Assembly (NCBI RefSeq): GCF_023242365.1
Contig: NZ_JALLIX010000005.1
Span: forward strand, 169,389-233,388
Reading direction: 5' to 3'
DNA: 64,000 nt
Source of the DNA: Pseudomonas sp. MWU13-2100
GTDB lineage: Bacteria > Pseudomonadota > Gammaproteobacteria > Pseudomonadales > Pseudomonadaceae
Part shown: positions 37,880 through 48,577 of the stretch, piece after piece
How the letters are laid out: every line of letters begins with the position of its first letter
Position numbering within the stretch: position 1 is the stretch's first letter
Made by a program: the position numbers and the translations under genes
Notes under the pieces: model-generated
What the model saw: only the letters and a program-made list of their open reading frames with translations
Databases searched by the model: none
Told to the model about the DNA's origin: nothing

Positions 37880-38521
37880 ATGGCCGCTGATCAGGAAAGC
37901 AAGCAGAAGTATTTGGGCCGTAACCGCCCGCCGCGTGTGCAAATCACTTACGACGTCGAAATCGGTAACGCCTTCACCAAGCAGGAGCTGCCGCTGGTGG
38001 TGGGCATCCTGTCCGACCTCTCGGGCAACAACCAGCCGCAAAAGGCCGACCCACTGTCTTCGCGCGGTTTTGTCGACATCGACCGGGACAGCTTCGATAC
38101 CGTGCTGAGCCGGATCAACCCGCAGCAGAAGTTCAAAGTCGCGAACCTCATCGATCCGGCAAAAGACGGTCTGTGGGCCCAACTGTCCTTCAAGACCATT
38201 GAGGATTTCAGCCCGGAAAATATCGTTTCCCAGATTGATGGGCTGAAGGATCTCTACAACAAACGCCAGAAACTGCAGGACCTGCTGATCAAGCTCGACG
38301 GCAATGACGATCTGGATCAGAGCCTGATAGCCAGGTTGCACGATGACGCTGCGGTCCAGGCCTTCAAGGACGATCTGCAAAAGGCCCTCGCAGCGCCGGC
38401 AGCGGCTCCCGCAGCCCTCGCCGATCCGGCCAAGGCCGCCCCGGCGGTGGCTCCCGCTGATCCTGTGGACCCCAACAAACCTGTGGACCCCGCACCGGTT
38501 GTCGATCCTACCAAACCCTAG
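37880..38521 (+). CDS. tssB: Type VI secretion sheath protein TssB (VipA)
   Basis: 213 residues. Small subunit of the contractile sheath: GRNRPPRVQITYDVEIGNAFTKQELPLVVGILSDLSG is the conserved start. The core ends about residue 168; the remaining 45 residues are an Ala/Pro/Asp-rich low-complexity tail (PADPVDPNKPVDPAPVVDP), so the protein is longer than common TssB. tssC follows after 31 bases. Confidence 0.93.
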   Translation: MAADQESKQKYLGRNRPPRVQITYDVEIGNAFTKQELPLVVGILSDLSGNNQPQKADPLSSRGFVDIDRDSFDTVLSRINPQQKFKVANLIDPAKDGLWAQLSFKTIEDFSPENIVSQIDGLKDLYNKRQKLQDLLIKLDGNDDLDQSLIARLHDDAAVQAFKDDLQKALAAPAAAPAALADPAKAAPAVAPADPVDPNKPVDPAPVVDPTKP

Positions 38522-38552
38522 TTGATCAGCCCCCCTTCATGGAGGAACCGCG

Positions 38553-40166
38553 ATGCCTACCAATGACCCCGCTTCGACGCCCGCAACCACCACAACAGCC
38601 GACGCACCCGCCGCTCAAACCCCATTGCTCGAGAGCATCGTCCAGGCGATGATCCTGGGGGCCCAGGATGGCGTCCAGAAGAAGTATGCCCAGCAGATGC
38701 TCAGCGTTTTCGCCGACGAAGTGGGTGAAAAGAACGTCCAGGCCGACGGCAACATGCTGACCACCATCAGCAAGCGGATCGCCGATCTCGACACGCTGAT
38801 CAACGCCCAGCTCAACCTGGTGCTGCACGATCCGTCGTTCCAGGCCCTGGAAGCATCCTGGCGTGGCCTGCACCAATTGGTGATGAACACCGAAACCAGC
38901 GAGTCCTTGAAGTTGCGCCTGCTCAACGTCACCAAGGGCGAGCTGCAGCAGGACTTGGAGAAAGCCATCGATTTCGACCAGAGCGTGCTGTTCAAAAAGG
39001 TCTACGAAGAAGAGTACGGCACCCTCGGTGGCAGCCCGTTCAGCGTCCTGATGGGCGACTACGAATTCGGTCGCAACAGTGTCGATGTCAAGATGCTCAC
39101 CAATCTGTCGGGCGTCGCGGCGGCGGCCCATGCGCCGCTTATCACCGCGGCCAGTCCGACGCTGTTCGACCTCAAGACCTTCGCCGACCTGGGCGTGCCC
39201 CGTGACCTGAGCAAGGTTTTCGAAAGCGGTGCGCTGATCGAGTGGAACGCGTTTCGCAAGACCGAGGATTCACGCTATGTCGCCATGGTCCTGCCGCATT
39301 ACCTGTCACGCCTGCCGTACGATCCGCTGAACAATCCGGTACCGGGGATGTCGACCTTCGTCGAGGACGTCAACACCACCGCCGGGGCGACGGCGGCAGC
39401 GGCTGCCATTGCCGCCGTCGCGGCGGCCAAAGCCTCTGGCGTACCGCCTGAAGGCGCCGATGTCGATGCGCAGAAAATGGTCGAACCCGATTCGCAGAAG
39501 TTCCTTTGGGGCAATGCCGCCTGGCTGCTGACCCAGCGCATCACCGATGCCTTTGCGCATTACCGTTGGTGTGCCGCGATTCGCGGAACGGAAGGCGGCG
39601 GTACGGTCAGCGATTTGCCGGTGTACCAGTTCAATACCCAGGTCGGTGACCTGGCGATCAAGTGCCCGACCGAAGTGGCGATTACCGATCGCCGCGAAAA
39701 GGAACTCGACTCGCTGGGTTTCATCGCCTTGTGCCACCGCAAGAACAGCAATGTCGCGGTATTTTTCGGTGGCCAGACCACCAACAAACCGCAGCTCTAC
39801 AACACCTTCGAGGCCAACGCGAACGCACGGATCTCCGGCATGTTGCCGTACATCCTGGCCGCCTCGCGTTTTGCCCATTACCTGAAGGTGATCTTGCGCG
39901 ACAAGGTCGGCAGCTTCGCCACTCGCGACAATGTGCAGACCTACCTCAACAACTGGATCGCCGACTACGTGCTGATCAACGACAACGCCCCTCAGGAAAT
40001 CAAGGCGCAGTACCCGCTGCGTGAAGCCCGGGTCGATGTCAGCGATGTGCCCGGACGTCCCGGCAGCTACACCGCCACGGTGTTCCTGCGGCCGCACTTC
40101 CAGCTCGAAGAGCTGACGGCTTCGATCCGCCTGGTCGCCGCGTTGCCGGCGCCTGCGGCAGCCTGA
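38553..40166 (+). CDS. tssC: Type VI secretion sheath protein TssC (VipB)
   Basis: 537 residues. Large sheath subunit with the conserved blocks SWRGLHQLVMNTE, GVPRDLSKVFES-like EWNAFRKTEDSRYVAMVLPHYLSRLPYD and PGSYTATVFLRPHFQLEELTASIRLVA. An Ala-rich stretch of about 40 residues after residue 265 (from NTTAGATAAAAAIAAVAAAKA) is an insertion compared with shorter TssC proteins. It pairs with TssB. Confidence 0.94.
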   Translation: MPTNDPASTPATTTTADAPAAQTPLLESIVQAMILGAQDGVQKKYAQQMLSVFADEVGEKNVQADGNMLTTISKRIADLDTLINAQLNLVLHDPSFQALEASWRGLHQLVMNTETSESLKLRLLNVTKGELQQDLEKAIDFDQSVLFKKVYEEEYGTLGGSPFSVLMGDYEFGRNSVDVKMLTNLSGVAAAAHAPLITAASPTLFDLKTFADLGVPRDLSKVFESGALIEWNAFRKTEDSRYVAMVLPHYLSRLPYDPLNNPVPGMSTFVEDVNTTAGATAAAAAIAAVAAAKASGVPPEGADVDAQKMVEPDSQKFLWGNAAWLLTQRITDAFAHYRWCAAIRGTEGGGTVSDLPVYQFNTQVGDLAIKCPTEVAITDRREKELDSLGFIALCHRKNSNVAVFFGGQTTNKPQLYNTFEANANARISGMLPYILAASRFAHYLKVILRDKVGSFATRDNVQTYLNNWIADYVLINDNAPQEIKAQYPLREARVDVSDVPGRPGSYTATVFLRPHFQLEELTASIRLVAALPAPAAA

Positions 40167-40237
40167 TCCATGCCATGCAGCCCGCCGTGACCCGGCGGGC
40201 CCTCCATTTCTGCTAGTCGTGCAAGGAACAACACCCC

Positions 40238-40738
40238 ATGGATGCAATTATTCTCGACCTGGGCACCACGATCAAAGGCGACTCCCTGCTGGAAGGCTAT
40301 GCCGACAAGATCGAAGTCATGTCCTACAGCCACAACGTGGCCATGCAAGTCACCAACGACGTCAGCAACTCGGAACGAACTTCCGGCAAGCCGCATATCG
40401 GTGAATTCACCCTGACCAAATTCATCGACTCCGCCACCCCGAGCATCAACGAGTACTGCTGCGGCGGCAAACCGATCGCCGAGGTCAAGGTCACCGTCGG
40501 CCGCAACGCCGCCGAGAGCAACGGCCAACTGATGCCGTTCATTATCTACACCCTGAGCAACGTGGTGATTTCCAACGTCAGTGTCAGCGGCGGTGCCGGT
40601 GGCAAGCCGGTGGAAACGCTGTCGCTGAATTTCACCAAGATCAAGTGGGAACTGACCGCGCAGAAAGACGACGGCACCAAGGAAGGCACCGCGGCCTCCA
40701 CCTGGGACCTGGCGGCGAACAAACTCATCAAGGGTTGA
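40238..40738 (+). CDS. hcp: Type VI secretion tube protein Hcp
   Basis: 166 residues. Hexameric ring protein of the inner tube, secreted. Typical Hcp blocks are IKGDSLLEGYADKIEVMSYSHN, GKPHIGEFTLTKFIDSATP and the closing ISNVSVSGGAGGKPVETLSLNFTKI. It is encoded between tssC and tssE as in the H3-T6SS of P. aeruginosa. Confidence 0.94.
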   Translation: MDAIILDLGTTIKGDSLLEGYADKIEVMSYSHNVAMQVTNDVSNSERTSGKPHIGEFTLTKFIDSATPSINEYCCGGKPIAEVKVTVGRNAAESNGQLMPFIIYTLSNVVISNVSVSGGAGGKPVETLSLNFTKIKWELTAQKDDGTKEGTAASTWDLAANKLIKG

Positions 40739-40768
40739 TCGCCTGTTTTCATCCGGCTGGAGATTTTC

Positions 40769-41188
40769 ATGCGTGTTGCCCTGTTCGACCTCCTGGCGGG
40801 GGACACGGAGGCTTACTTCGATGCCCGTGATCCGGCGCGGATCGTCGAGTCCATTCGCCTTGAGCTGGAGCGCCTGCTCAATACCCGGCGCACCGAACGG
40901 GTTCATGGGTTCGCCCCGACCATTATCGACTACGGGATGAGCGACTGGAGCACCTTGTATGCCGACCGCGAAGAGGATCATCGCATCTTGATTCGCGATA
41001 TACGGGGTGCCATTAGCCGTTTCGAGCCGCGTCTGGCACTCGAGGACGTCGACGTACAGGCGCTGCCGGGGCAACGTACACGCATGACGGTACGAGTGAT
41101 GGGGCATGTCCGGGGCCAGGAAGCGGCTCCGAACATGTCGTTCGTCCTGGAGCTGGGTGAAAGTGGCTTCGAGGTCAGGCATGAGTGA
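40769..41188 (+). CDS. tssE: Type VI secretion baseplate protein TssE (gp25-like)
   Basis: 139-residue gp25/lysozyme-like baseplate wedge protein. The family segment SIRLELERLLNTRR, GFAPTIIDYGMSDWSTL and IRDIRGAISRFEPRL is present. Its stop overlaps the tssF start by 8 bases. Confidence 0.9.
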   Translation: MRVALFDLLAGDTEAYFDARDPARIVESIRLELERLLNTRRTERVHGFAPTIIDYGMSDWSTLYADREEDHRILIRDIRGAISRFEPRLALEDVDVQALPGQRTRMTVRVMGHVRGQEAAPNMSFVLELGESGFEVRHE

Positions 41189-42980
41189 TTCGATCGATGC
41201 CCGACTGCTGGATTACTACCAGCGCGAGCTGACCTGGCTACACCGTGCTGGCAGCGACTTCGTCAAGAACCATCCGACTCTGGCCAGCAGCCTGAAGTTG
41301 TCGTCCAGTGGTTCCCAGGACCCCCATGTCGAACGCCTGATCGAAAGCTTCGCCTTGCTTGCGGCGCGCTTGCAACGCCGGCTCGACGACGGTTACTCCG
41401 AATTCAGCGACGCGTTGCTGGAGCAGCTGTATCCGATGGCGTTGCGGCCGATGCCGTCCTGCGCCATCGTGCAGTTCGGGCCGGACCCGAGCAAAGGCAG
41501 CCTGACCGCCGGCTATCACCTGCCGCGCGGCACGCAGGTGTTCAAGGCCCCGGAGAAGGCGCAACTCGACAGCCTGTATTTCCGTACCTGCGCCGATGTC
41601 ACCCTGTGGCCCCTGGAGGTCGAGGACGCCAGCCTGATCGAAGGCAGCGCCGCGCAGTCGGTCACCGGAATCGCCAACGCCGAGGCGGCGCTGCGCCTGG
41701 TTTTGAAATGCAACAACGCAAAGCCCTGGGTCGAATTGCCGATCCAGACCTTACGCATTCATCTGGCGGGGCCTGCGGGCAATCGCTCCCAACTCTATGA
41801 TCTGTTGGCCGCCCACAGCCTGGATATTGTCTGCGGCCTGCCCGGCAGTCTCGGGCAGCCACTCAATGCCCGACCATTGCCGGCCGGCTATGACGATAAC
41901 CAGCGACTGTTGCCCGAGGAGGATGGCGTGCACCCCGGGCTGCACCTGCTGGTGGAGTATTTTGCCTTCCCGGAGAAGTTTGCCTTTTTCGATCTCGCGC
42001 TGAAGATCCCACCACAGGCCACGGATCTGCTCGAGGTCTATGTCGCCTTCGATCGTGCCCCTGAAAGCCGTATCAGCCTGCAACGCGAAGATATCGCCCT
42101 GGGCTGCACGCCGGTCATCAACCTGTTTTCGCGCACCGCCGAGACCCTGCGCCCGGACGGCACGCAAAGTGAATATCGCCTGGTCGCTGACTCGCACCGT
42201 GACAACAGTGTCGAAATCCACAGCATCCGCAAGCTGGTGGCCGGTACCGCCGACGGCTTCCAGACCGTGCCGCCGTACTATGGCTACCAGCATGGGCAAG
42301 GCCAGGACGGCCTGTTCTGGCACGCCAGACGGATCAGCGCCCCCGGTCACTCACGGGCCGGCACTGACATGATCCTGAGCCTGGTGGACAGCCAGTTCCA
42401 GCCGCGCTCCGCATTGCCTGACGAAACCTTTACCGCACAGGTCTGGTGCACCAACCGGCATATGGCGCAGAACCTGTTGACCGGCAGCGCCTTGAAGTTC
42501 GAGCGCAGCGGTCCGGTGGCCAACATTACTTTGCTGAAAAGTCCTACACCGCAATCGTTGCCCGATCTGGAGGGCGCTTCACGCTGGCGCCTGATCTCGC
42601 AACTCAACCTCAATCACCTGTCGCTGACCGAAGGCCCCCATGCCTTGGAGGCCCTCAAGGAAATGCTGATTCTGCATAATTTGCGCGATGAGCCCTCCGC
42701 TCGTCTGCAGATCAATGGCATTCTCTCGCTGAAAACCGAACGGGTGGTCGGCCGTGTCGGCAAGGATGCCTGGCGCGGCTGGCGCAACGGCCTGGAGGTT
42801 CATCTGGAACTGGACCCGAGCAAGTTTTCCGGCAGCAGCCGGGTGCTGTTCTCCGGTGTACTGGCGCACTTTTTCGCGCTGTATGCCAATGCCAACTGTT
42901 TTGTTCGCACTGTGCTGGTAGAAGGCGATAAGGAGATCAAACAATGGAGTCCGAGCAGCAACCCGATCCTGGCTCTCTAG
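41181..42980 (+). CDS. tssF: Type VI secretion baseplate protein TssF
   Basis: 599 residues from the ATG at 41181; the frame is open further upstream, but this ATG gives the family start (LLDYYQRELTWLHRAGSDFVKNHP). It forms the baseplate wedge with TssE, TssG and TssK. The DPHVERLIESFALLAARLQRRLDD and LYPMALRPMPSCAIVQF segments are conserved. The end overlaps tssG by 37 bases. Confidence 0.93.
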   Translation: MSDSIDARLLDYYQRELTWLHRAGSDFVKNHPTLASSLKLSSSGSQDPHVERLIESFALLAARLQRRLDDGYSEFSDALLEQLYPMALRPMPSCAIVQFGPDPSKGSLTAGYHLPRGTQVFKAPEKAQLDSLYFRTCADVTLWPLEVEDASLIEGSAAQSVTGIANAEAALRLVLKCNNAKPWVELPIQTLRIHLAGPAGNRSQLYDLLAAHSLDIVCGLPGSLGQPLNARPLPAGYDDNQRLLPEEDGVHPGLHLLVEYFAFPEKFAFFDLALKIPPQATDLLEVYVAFDRAPESRISLQREDIALGCTPVINLFSRTAETLRPDGTQSEYRLVADSHRDNSVEIHSIRKLVAGTADGFQTVPPYYGYQHGQGQDGLFWHARRISAPGHSRAGTDMILSLVDSQFQPRSALPDETFTAQVWCTNRHMAQNLLTGSALKFERSGPVANITLLKSPTPQSLPDLEGASRWRLISQLNLNHLSLTEGPHALEALKEMLILHNLRDEPSARLQINGILSLKTERVVGRVGKDAWRGWRNGLEVHLELDPSKFSGSSRVLFSGVLAHFFALYANANCFVRTVLVEGDKEIKQWSPSSNPILAL

Positions 42981-43978
42981 GTGCGCTGCTGCGCCAGGTG
43001 CCCCAGCGTTTCGAATTGCTGCAAGCGTTGCTGATTCTGGAGCGCGAGCAGCACACTGCCGATTCACTGGGGACCGGTAGTGACCCCGAGCGCGAGGTGG
43101 TACGCCTGCGCGGTCCGTTGTTGCCGGAGTTCGCTCCGAGCGAAATCAGCAGCCTGCGCCAGGTTCCCAATGTGGTCATGCCCGGGGCCCGGCTGACCTT
43201 GCATACCCAGGTGTTCGGCCTCGGCGGCCCGGACGGTCCGTTGCCTTATGCCTATCAGGAATGGTTGCAGCAGAGGGCGCGCAACCGCGACCACGGCACC
43301 GTGGCCTTTCTCGATCTGTTCCAGCACCGCTTGCTGAGCCTGATGTATCGGGTGCAACAGCGTCAGCGCGTGGCCCTGCCTTACTGCAAGCCGGCACACA
43401 GCCCGGTGTACCAGCAGCTACGTGCCTTGTGCGGTCTGTCATCCAGCTCCGTGGAGCAGGTGACTGTGCTGCCGGAAAGAGCCCTGATTGCCCGCGCCGG
43501 ACTGCTGGCCAACCGACGGCGATCCCTGGCCGGATTTCAGAACCTGCTCAGGCATTACTTCGATCTGCCCGTGCAACTGCACGGCTACCAGGGGGCCTGG
43601 CAACAGATTGCGTCCAGCGACCAGAGCGTGTTGGGGCGCCAGGGCCGTAACCTCATCCTCGGTCGCAACGCCTTGTGCGGGACGCGGGTCTGGGATGAGC
43701 ATGCCGGCATCCATATCCGCCTCGGCCCGCAGGAGCCCAAGATGGCCGAACGTTTCATGCCGCGCCGGGAGGCCCATCGGCAGTTGGCGGCACTGGTGGC
43801 GTTCTATTTCGGCGCGCAGTTGCGGTGTACGGTGTCCGTGCATGTCACCAGCAGCGCAATACTGACGATCGGCCACACGCAGCCTACCGCGCTGGGCCAG
43901 GGGACCCGGTTGAACCGTGCCGCGCGCACGGGGGATTTCCGGATCGACCTGCGGTTGCACGAAGAGGGAAGTGCCTGA
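42944..43978 (+). CDS. tssG: Type VI secretion baseplate protein TssG
   Basis: 344 residues. Baseplate wedge subunit; FELLQALLILERE, VPNVVMPGARLTLHTQVFGLGGPDGPLPYAYQEWLQQRARN and LGLGQGTRLN-like C-terminal block are as expected. It is followed by tssH after a one-base gap. Confidence 0.92.
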   Translation: MESEQQPDPGSLGALLRQVPQRFELLQALLILEREQHTADSLGTGSDPEREVVRLRGPLLPEFAPSEISSLRQVPNVVMPGARLTLHTQVFGLGGPDGPLPYAYQEWLQQRARNRDHGTVAFLDLFQHRLLSLMYRVQQRQRVALPYCKPAHSPVYQQLRALCGLSSSSVEQVTVLPERALIARAGLLANRRRSLAGFQNLLRHYFDLPVQLHGYQGAWQQIASSDQSVLGRQGRNLILGRNALCGTRVWDEHAGIHIRLGPQEPKMAERFMPRREAHRQLAALVAFYFGAQLRCTVSVHVTSSAILTIGHTQPTALGQGTRLNRAARTGDFRIDLRLHEEGSA

Positions 43979-43979
43979 G

Positions 43980-46526
43980 ATGGAAATCGCGGTGTTGATC
44001 TCACGTTTGAACCACCAGTGCCGCGATGCCATGGAACGGGCCGCCCAGCGCAGTTGGCAGCGTAACCAGCACTTTGTCGAAATCGAACATCTGATGCTGG
44101 AACTGCTGGAGATCGAAGGGGGCGACCTGGCCTGCCTGCTGCCCGCGCTGGGGTTGGAGCGCGACCGCCTGGCGGGCGAAATCAATCTCGCCCTGGAGTT
44201 GTTCAAGACCGGCAACACCCGTACACCGACGCTGTCCAGACAGTTGCTGGCCCTGATCGAGGACGCCGTGGTCCAGGCCAGTGTGTTCGGCGCCACCGGT
44301 GTGCGCTCCGGGCTGCTGTTACTGGCATTGCTCGACCGCGACGAATATCGGGCCCTGTTGCAAGGCAGCATCCCGTCATTGCTCGTCATTGCCCGCGATC
44401 CGTTGCGCACTCAGTTCATGGCCTTGACCGAACACTCCTGCGAAACCGGCCTGCCGGCCCGCCCCGGAAAAGCTTCGTCGCGAGCCGGCGGCACTGACGC
44501 CTCAGTGCTCGAGCAATACACCCAGGACCTGACGGAAGATGCCCGGCAGGGGCGTATCGACCCGATCATCGGCCGCGATGCGGAGATCCGCCAGTGCATT
44601 GACATCCTCCTGCGCCGTCGGCAAAACAACCCGATCCTGGTGGGGGCTCCCGGGGTCGGCAAGACCGCGGTGGTCGAGGGCCTCGCGCTGCGCATTGCCC
44701 AGGGCGATGTGCCGCCACCCTTGCAGGAAGTCAGCCTGCGGGTACTGGATCTCGGGCTGCTGCAAGCCGGAGCCGGGGTCAAGGGCGAATTCGAACAGCG
44801 GCTCAAGGGCGTGATCGAAGGTGTGCGTAACGCTGCCGGCAAGGTCATCCTGTTTATCGACGAGGCTCATACGCTGATCGGTGCCGGCGCCGCCGAGGGG
44901 CAGAACGATGCGGCCAATCTGCTCAAGCCGGCGTTGGCCCGTGGTGAACTACGGACCCTGGCCGCCACCACCTGGCTTGAGTACAAGAAATATTTCGAGA
45001 GAGACCCGGCACTGACACGCCGCTTCCAACTGGTCCAGGTCGAGGAACCGGACGAGCAGACCGCCGTACAAATGTTACGCGCCGTGGCCGGCAAGCTGGA
45101 GCAGCACCATGGCGTCGAAGTGCTGGACGCGGCGATCCAGGATGCGGTGAAACTCAGCCAGCGTTATATCTCCGGGCGGCAATTGCCGGACAAGGCCATC
45201 AGCGTGCTCGATACCGCCTGTGCCCGAGTGGCACTGGCCCAGCACGACGTACCGCCGGCCCTGGAAAGCCTGCGGCATCGTCAGGCGGCGACGCTCGACG
45301 AACTGCAACGCCTGCGCCGCGAACAGGCCATAGGGCATGATCATGACCTGCGTATCCGGCCGCTCGAACTTCAGGAACAGGCCGACCGTCAGGCCATCGT
45401 CGAACTGGAAACCCGTTGGCACAAGGAGCGCGAGGCGGTGACCGAGTTGCTCAGGGCCCGTCGCGAGATGCTCACGCTCAATGAACGTGTCGATCCGAAC
45501 CGCGATGACGAAGAGCTGGACAACCGTCTCGAACAATTGGCGAGCGAGCTGGTACGTCTGGAAAGCGGCCTGAACGCGATTCGCGAGGACGATCCGCTGG
45601 TCCCGGCACAGGTCGACTCGAAAGTAATCGCCGCAGTGATTGCCGCCTGGACCGGGATTCCACAAGGCAAGGTACTCGCCGACGAAGCCTATGCGCTGCG
45701 CACCCTGGCCGAACGCCTCGGCCAGCGGGTGATGGGGCAGGGGCCGGCCCTCGGCGCCATCACCCAACGACTGCAAGCTTATCGCGCCGGGCTCACCGAT
45801 CCGCAAAAGCCGGTCGGGGTATTCCTGCTGCTGGGCCCCACCGGGGTCGGCAAGACCGAGACCGCCTATGCCCTGGCCGACGCGCTGTACGGGGGCGAGC
45901 GCAACCTGATCAGCATCAACCTCTCCGAATACCAGGAGGCCCATACCGTCAGCCAACTCAAGGGCGCGCCACCGGGCTACGTCGGCTATGGCAGCGGCGG
46001 GGTACTGACCGAAGCGGTGCGGCGCAAGCCCTATAGCGTGGTCTTGCTCGACGAAATCGAAAAAGCCCATCCGGACGTGCTCGAAGCCTTCTACAACGTG
46101 TTCGATAAAGGCGTTATGGAAGACGGCAGCGGCCTGGTGGTCGACTTCAAGAACACCGTGATGCTGGCAACCAGCAACGTCGGCGCCGAGTTGATCCTCG
46201 ACAGCGCCGCCGAGCAACAAACCGCCGAAGCCTTCAACCAGCAGTTGCACAATGTGCTGTTGCAGGCGTTTCGCCCGGCCTTTCTGGCGCGCATGACCGT
46301 GGTACCGTATCGCGCCCTTGATGAGGTTACCCTGGAAGGGATTGTCCTGGCCAAGCTGGAGCAGCTGCGCGCCCGTTACCTGGCGGCCACCGGCAAGCGT
46401 TTTGACTACGACGACGGCATCGTCAAGGCCGTGCTGGCCCGTTGCAGTACAGCCGGCGCGCGGGATGTGGAGCATGTGCTGATGGCGCAGGTGGCAGGGC
46501 AACTGGCGCAATGGGTGCTGGAATGA
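43980..46526 (+). CDS. tssH: Type VI secretion sheath-recycling ATPase TssH (ClpV)
   Basis: 848-residue AAA+ unfoldase that disassembles the contracted sheath. An N-terminal double Clp domain is followed by two ATPase modules: Walker A GAPGVGKT near residue 221 with Walker [12 protein letters not shown], and GPTGVGKT near residue 618 with [14 protein letters not shown]. The coiled middle domain (residues about 430-540) lies between. The ATG at 43980, two bases after the tssG stop, is preferred over an open extension to 43917. Confidence 0.94.
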   Translation: MEIAVLISRLNHQCRDAMERAAQRSWQRNQHFVEIEHLMLELLEIEGGDLACLLPALGLERDRLAGEINLALELFKTGNTRTPTLSRQLLALIEDAVVQASVFGATGVRSGLLLLALLDRDEYRALLQGSIPSLLVIARDPLRTQFMALTEHSCETGLPARPGKASSRAGGTDASVLEQYTQDLTEDARQGRIDPIIGRDAEIRQCIDILLRRRQNNPILVGAPGVGKTAVVEGLALRIAQGDVPPPLQEVSLRVLDLGLLQAGAGVKGEFEQRLKGVIEGVRNAAGKVILFIDEAHTLIGAGAAEGQNDAANLLKPALARGELRTLAATTWLEYKKYFERDPALTRRFQLVQVEEPDEQTAVQMLRAVAGKLEQHHGVEVLDAAIQDAVKLSQRYISGRQLPDKAISVLDTACARVALAQHDVPPALESLRHRQAATLDELQRLRREQAIGHDHDLRIRPLELQEQADRQAIVELETRWHKEREAVTELLRARREMLTLNERVDPNRDDEELDNRLEQLASELVRLESGLNAIREDDPLVPAQVDSKVIAAVIAAWTGIPQGKVLADEAYALRTLAERLGQRVMGQGPALGAITQRLQAYRAGLTDPQKPVGVFLLLGPTGVGKTETAYALADALYGGERNLISINLSEYQEAHTVSQLKGAPPGYVGYGSGGVLTEAVRRKPYSVVLLDEIEKAHPDVLEAFYNVFDKGVMEDGSGLVVDFKNTVMLATSNVGAELILDSAAEQQTAEAFNQQLHNVLLQAFRPAFLARMTVVPYRALDEVTLEGIVLAKLEQLRARYLAATGKRFDYDDGIVKAVLARCSTAGARDVEHVLMAQVAGQLAQWVLE

Positions 46527-46561
46527 ACACAGGTAGTCAAAGATGATTTTCAAGGAAAACC

Positions 46562-48568
46562 ATGCCCCGTCCCACTGATACCAACACCACGCTGTCGTTG
46601 AGCGGTGCGGTCATGGCGCCGTTGTTCCCCGAAACCCTGAGCGGCGAAGAGTCCCTGAATCAACTGGGGGCGTTCAGTGTCACCGGCTTCACCACCGAGA
46701 CAGTGGCCATGGCCAGTGCCGTGGCCACCCATGTGACCCTGACCCTGCATAACGACGCGCTGAAGCGCCCCGTGGATGGGCTCTGCGCGCAGATTCGCCA
46801 GTTACCGGCCGATGCCACCGCCGAGCGCTATAGCCTGCAATTGCGCCCCTGGCTCTGGTGGCTGACGCTGGCCAGTAACAACCGGGTGTACCAGAACCTG
46901 CCCACCAGCGACATTGTCACCAGCATCTTCAAGGCCCATGGCTTCAGCGACTACGAGTTGAAGCTGTCCGGCAGCTACGAACCGCGCGAATACTGCATAC
47001 AGTACGGCGAGACCGATTTCGCCTTTGTCTGCCGGTTGCTGGAAGAGGAGGGTATCTTCTGGTTTTTCAGCCATGCCGAAGGACGGCATACCCTGATACT
47101 GGCGGACAGCAACAGTGCCTTTATCAGCTGTCCGAACGGTGCCAGCATCGCCTACCTCGGCCAACAGATCGGTAATCGGGAGTTGCAGGGCATCCGCTCG
47201 GCGCAAATCAGCCAGCAAGCGGTGTCCGGGGTCTACAGTGCCACCGACTATCAGTTCGTCACCCCTACCACTTCGCTATACGGCCGCGCTGAAGCCGAGT
47301 CGGGGCCGCTGTCAGTCTATGAGCACCCCGGCGGCTATACCGCCAAGGCACGGGGTGATGCACTCGGCAAACAGCGCATGGACGCCTTGCGTACCCAGGC
47401 GCTGCGGTTGATCGGTGAAAGCGACTGCCGCTGGTTGCAGCCTGGTTACACCTTCACCCTGACCGGGCATGACGACCAGAGCGCGAACATCGAATGGCTG
47501 TTGACCTCGGTCAGCCATGAGGCCAGCCACGAACACTACCGCAATCGCTTCGAGGCGGTTCCCAAGAGCGTCAACTACCGCCCCCTGCGCCTGACCCCGA
47601 AGCCGACCATGCACACCCAGACGGCCAGGGTGGTAGGCAAGGACGGCGAGGACATCTGGACCGACGAGTACGGGCGGATCAAGGTCCAGTTCACCTGGGA
47701 CCGAGAGGGCGAAAAGAACGAGAACAGTTCCTGCTGGGTCCGTGTTGCCCAGGGGTGGACCGGCAAGGGCTTCGGTATGCAGTTCATTCCGCGCATCGGC
47801 CAGGAAGTGGTGGTGACCTTTATCGACGGTGATCCAGACCGTCCGCTGGTCACCGCCTGTATCTATAACGGTGAAAACACGCTGCCCTATGCCTTGCCGG
47901 CCAACCAGACCCAGTCGGGGATCAAGACCCAGTCCTCCAAGGGCGGGGAGGGCTTCAACGAACTGCGCTTCGAAGACAAGAAAGACGCCGAGGAGGTCTT
48001 TCTCCAAGCGCAGAAGGACCTCAAGTTCAATGTGCTCAATGACACCACCGCCACCGTCGGCCATGACGAAACCCTCACGGTGCAGAACGCTCGTACACGC
48101 ACGGTCAAGGATGGCGATGAAACCGTCACCCTGGAAAAGGGCAAGCGTACGGTGACCCTGCAGACCGGCAGCGACACCCTGGACGTCAAGGGCGATCGCA
48201 CGCTCAAGGTCGGCGGCGACCAGACCCACACCACCAGTGGCAACTACAGCCATACGGTGAGCGGTAATTACCAACTGACCGTGGACGGCAACCTCACCAT
48301 CAAGGTGACCGGCACCCTGACCCTGCAAAGTGGCGGCGACTTCAGTGCCAAGAGCGACGCCAATCTCAGTGCCAAGGCGGGTATGGCCCTGAGCAACCAG
48401 GCCGGAACGGCCTTGAGCAACAAAGCCGGGACGTCACTGGAAAACAAGGCCGGCACCACGCTGACCAACGACGCCGGCGTCAGTCTGATGAACAAGGGCG
48501 GTGCCGAGCAGACCGTGGACGGCGGTGCGATGCTGACCATCAAGGGCGGCCTGGTCAAGGTCAACTGA
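46562..48568 (+). CDS. vgrG: Type VI secretion spike protein VgrG
   Basis: 668 residues. Trimeric spike with gp27-like base (VDGLCAQIRQL to YCIQYGETDFAFVCRLLEEEGIFWFF) and gp5-like needle (IWTDEYGRIKVQFTWDREG). The C-terminus is a row of short repeats (ALSNQAG, ALSNKAG, SLENKAG, TLTNDAG) forming the beta-helix and ends with LTIKGGLVKVN; no toxin domain is fused. AAGGAAAA precedes the ATG. A MORN-repeat gene follows after nine bases. Confidence 0.94.
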   Translation: MPRPTDTNTTLSLSGAVMAPLFPETLSGEESLNQLGAFSVTGFTTETVAMASAVATHVTLTLHNDALKRPVDGLCAQIRQLPADATAERYSLQLRPWLWWLTLASNNRVYQNLPTSDIVTSIFKAHGFSDYELKLSGSYEPREYCIQYGETDFAFVCRLLEEEGIFWFFSHAEGRHTLILADSNSAFISCPNGASIAYLGQQIGNRELQGIRSAQISQQAVSGVYSATDYQFVTPTTSLYGRAEAESGPLSVYEHPGGYTAKARGDALGKQRMDALRTQALRLIGESDCRWLQPGYTFTLTGHDDQSANIEWLLTSVSHEASHEHYRNRFEAVPKSVNYRPLRLTPKPTMHTQTARVVGKDGEDIWTDEYGRIKVQFTWDREGEKNENSSCWVRVAQGWTGKGFGMQFIPRIGQEVVVTFIDGDPDRPLVTACIYNGENTLPYALPANQTQSGIKTQSSKGGEGFNELRFEDKKDAEEVFLQAQKDLKFNVLNDTTATVGHDETLTVQNARTRTVKDGDETVTLEKGKRTVTLQTGSDTLDVKGDRTLKVGGDQTHTTSGNYSHTVSGNYQLTVDGNLTIKVTGTLTLQSGGDFSAKSDANLSAKAGMALSNQAGTALSNKAGTSLENKAGTTLTNDAGVSLMNKGGAEQTVDGGAMLTIKGGLVKVN

Positions 48569-48577
48569 GGAGGGGAT

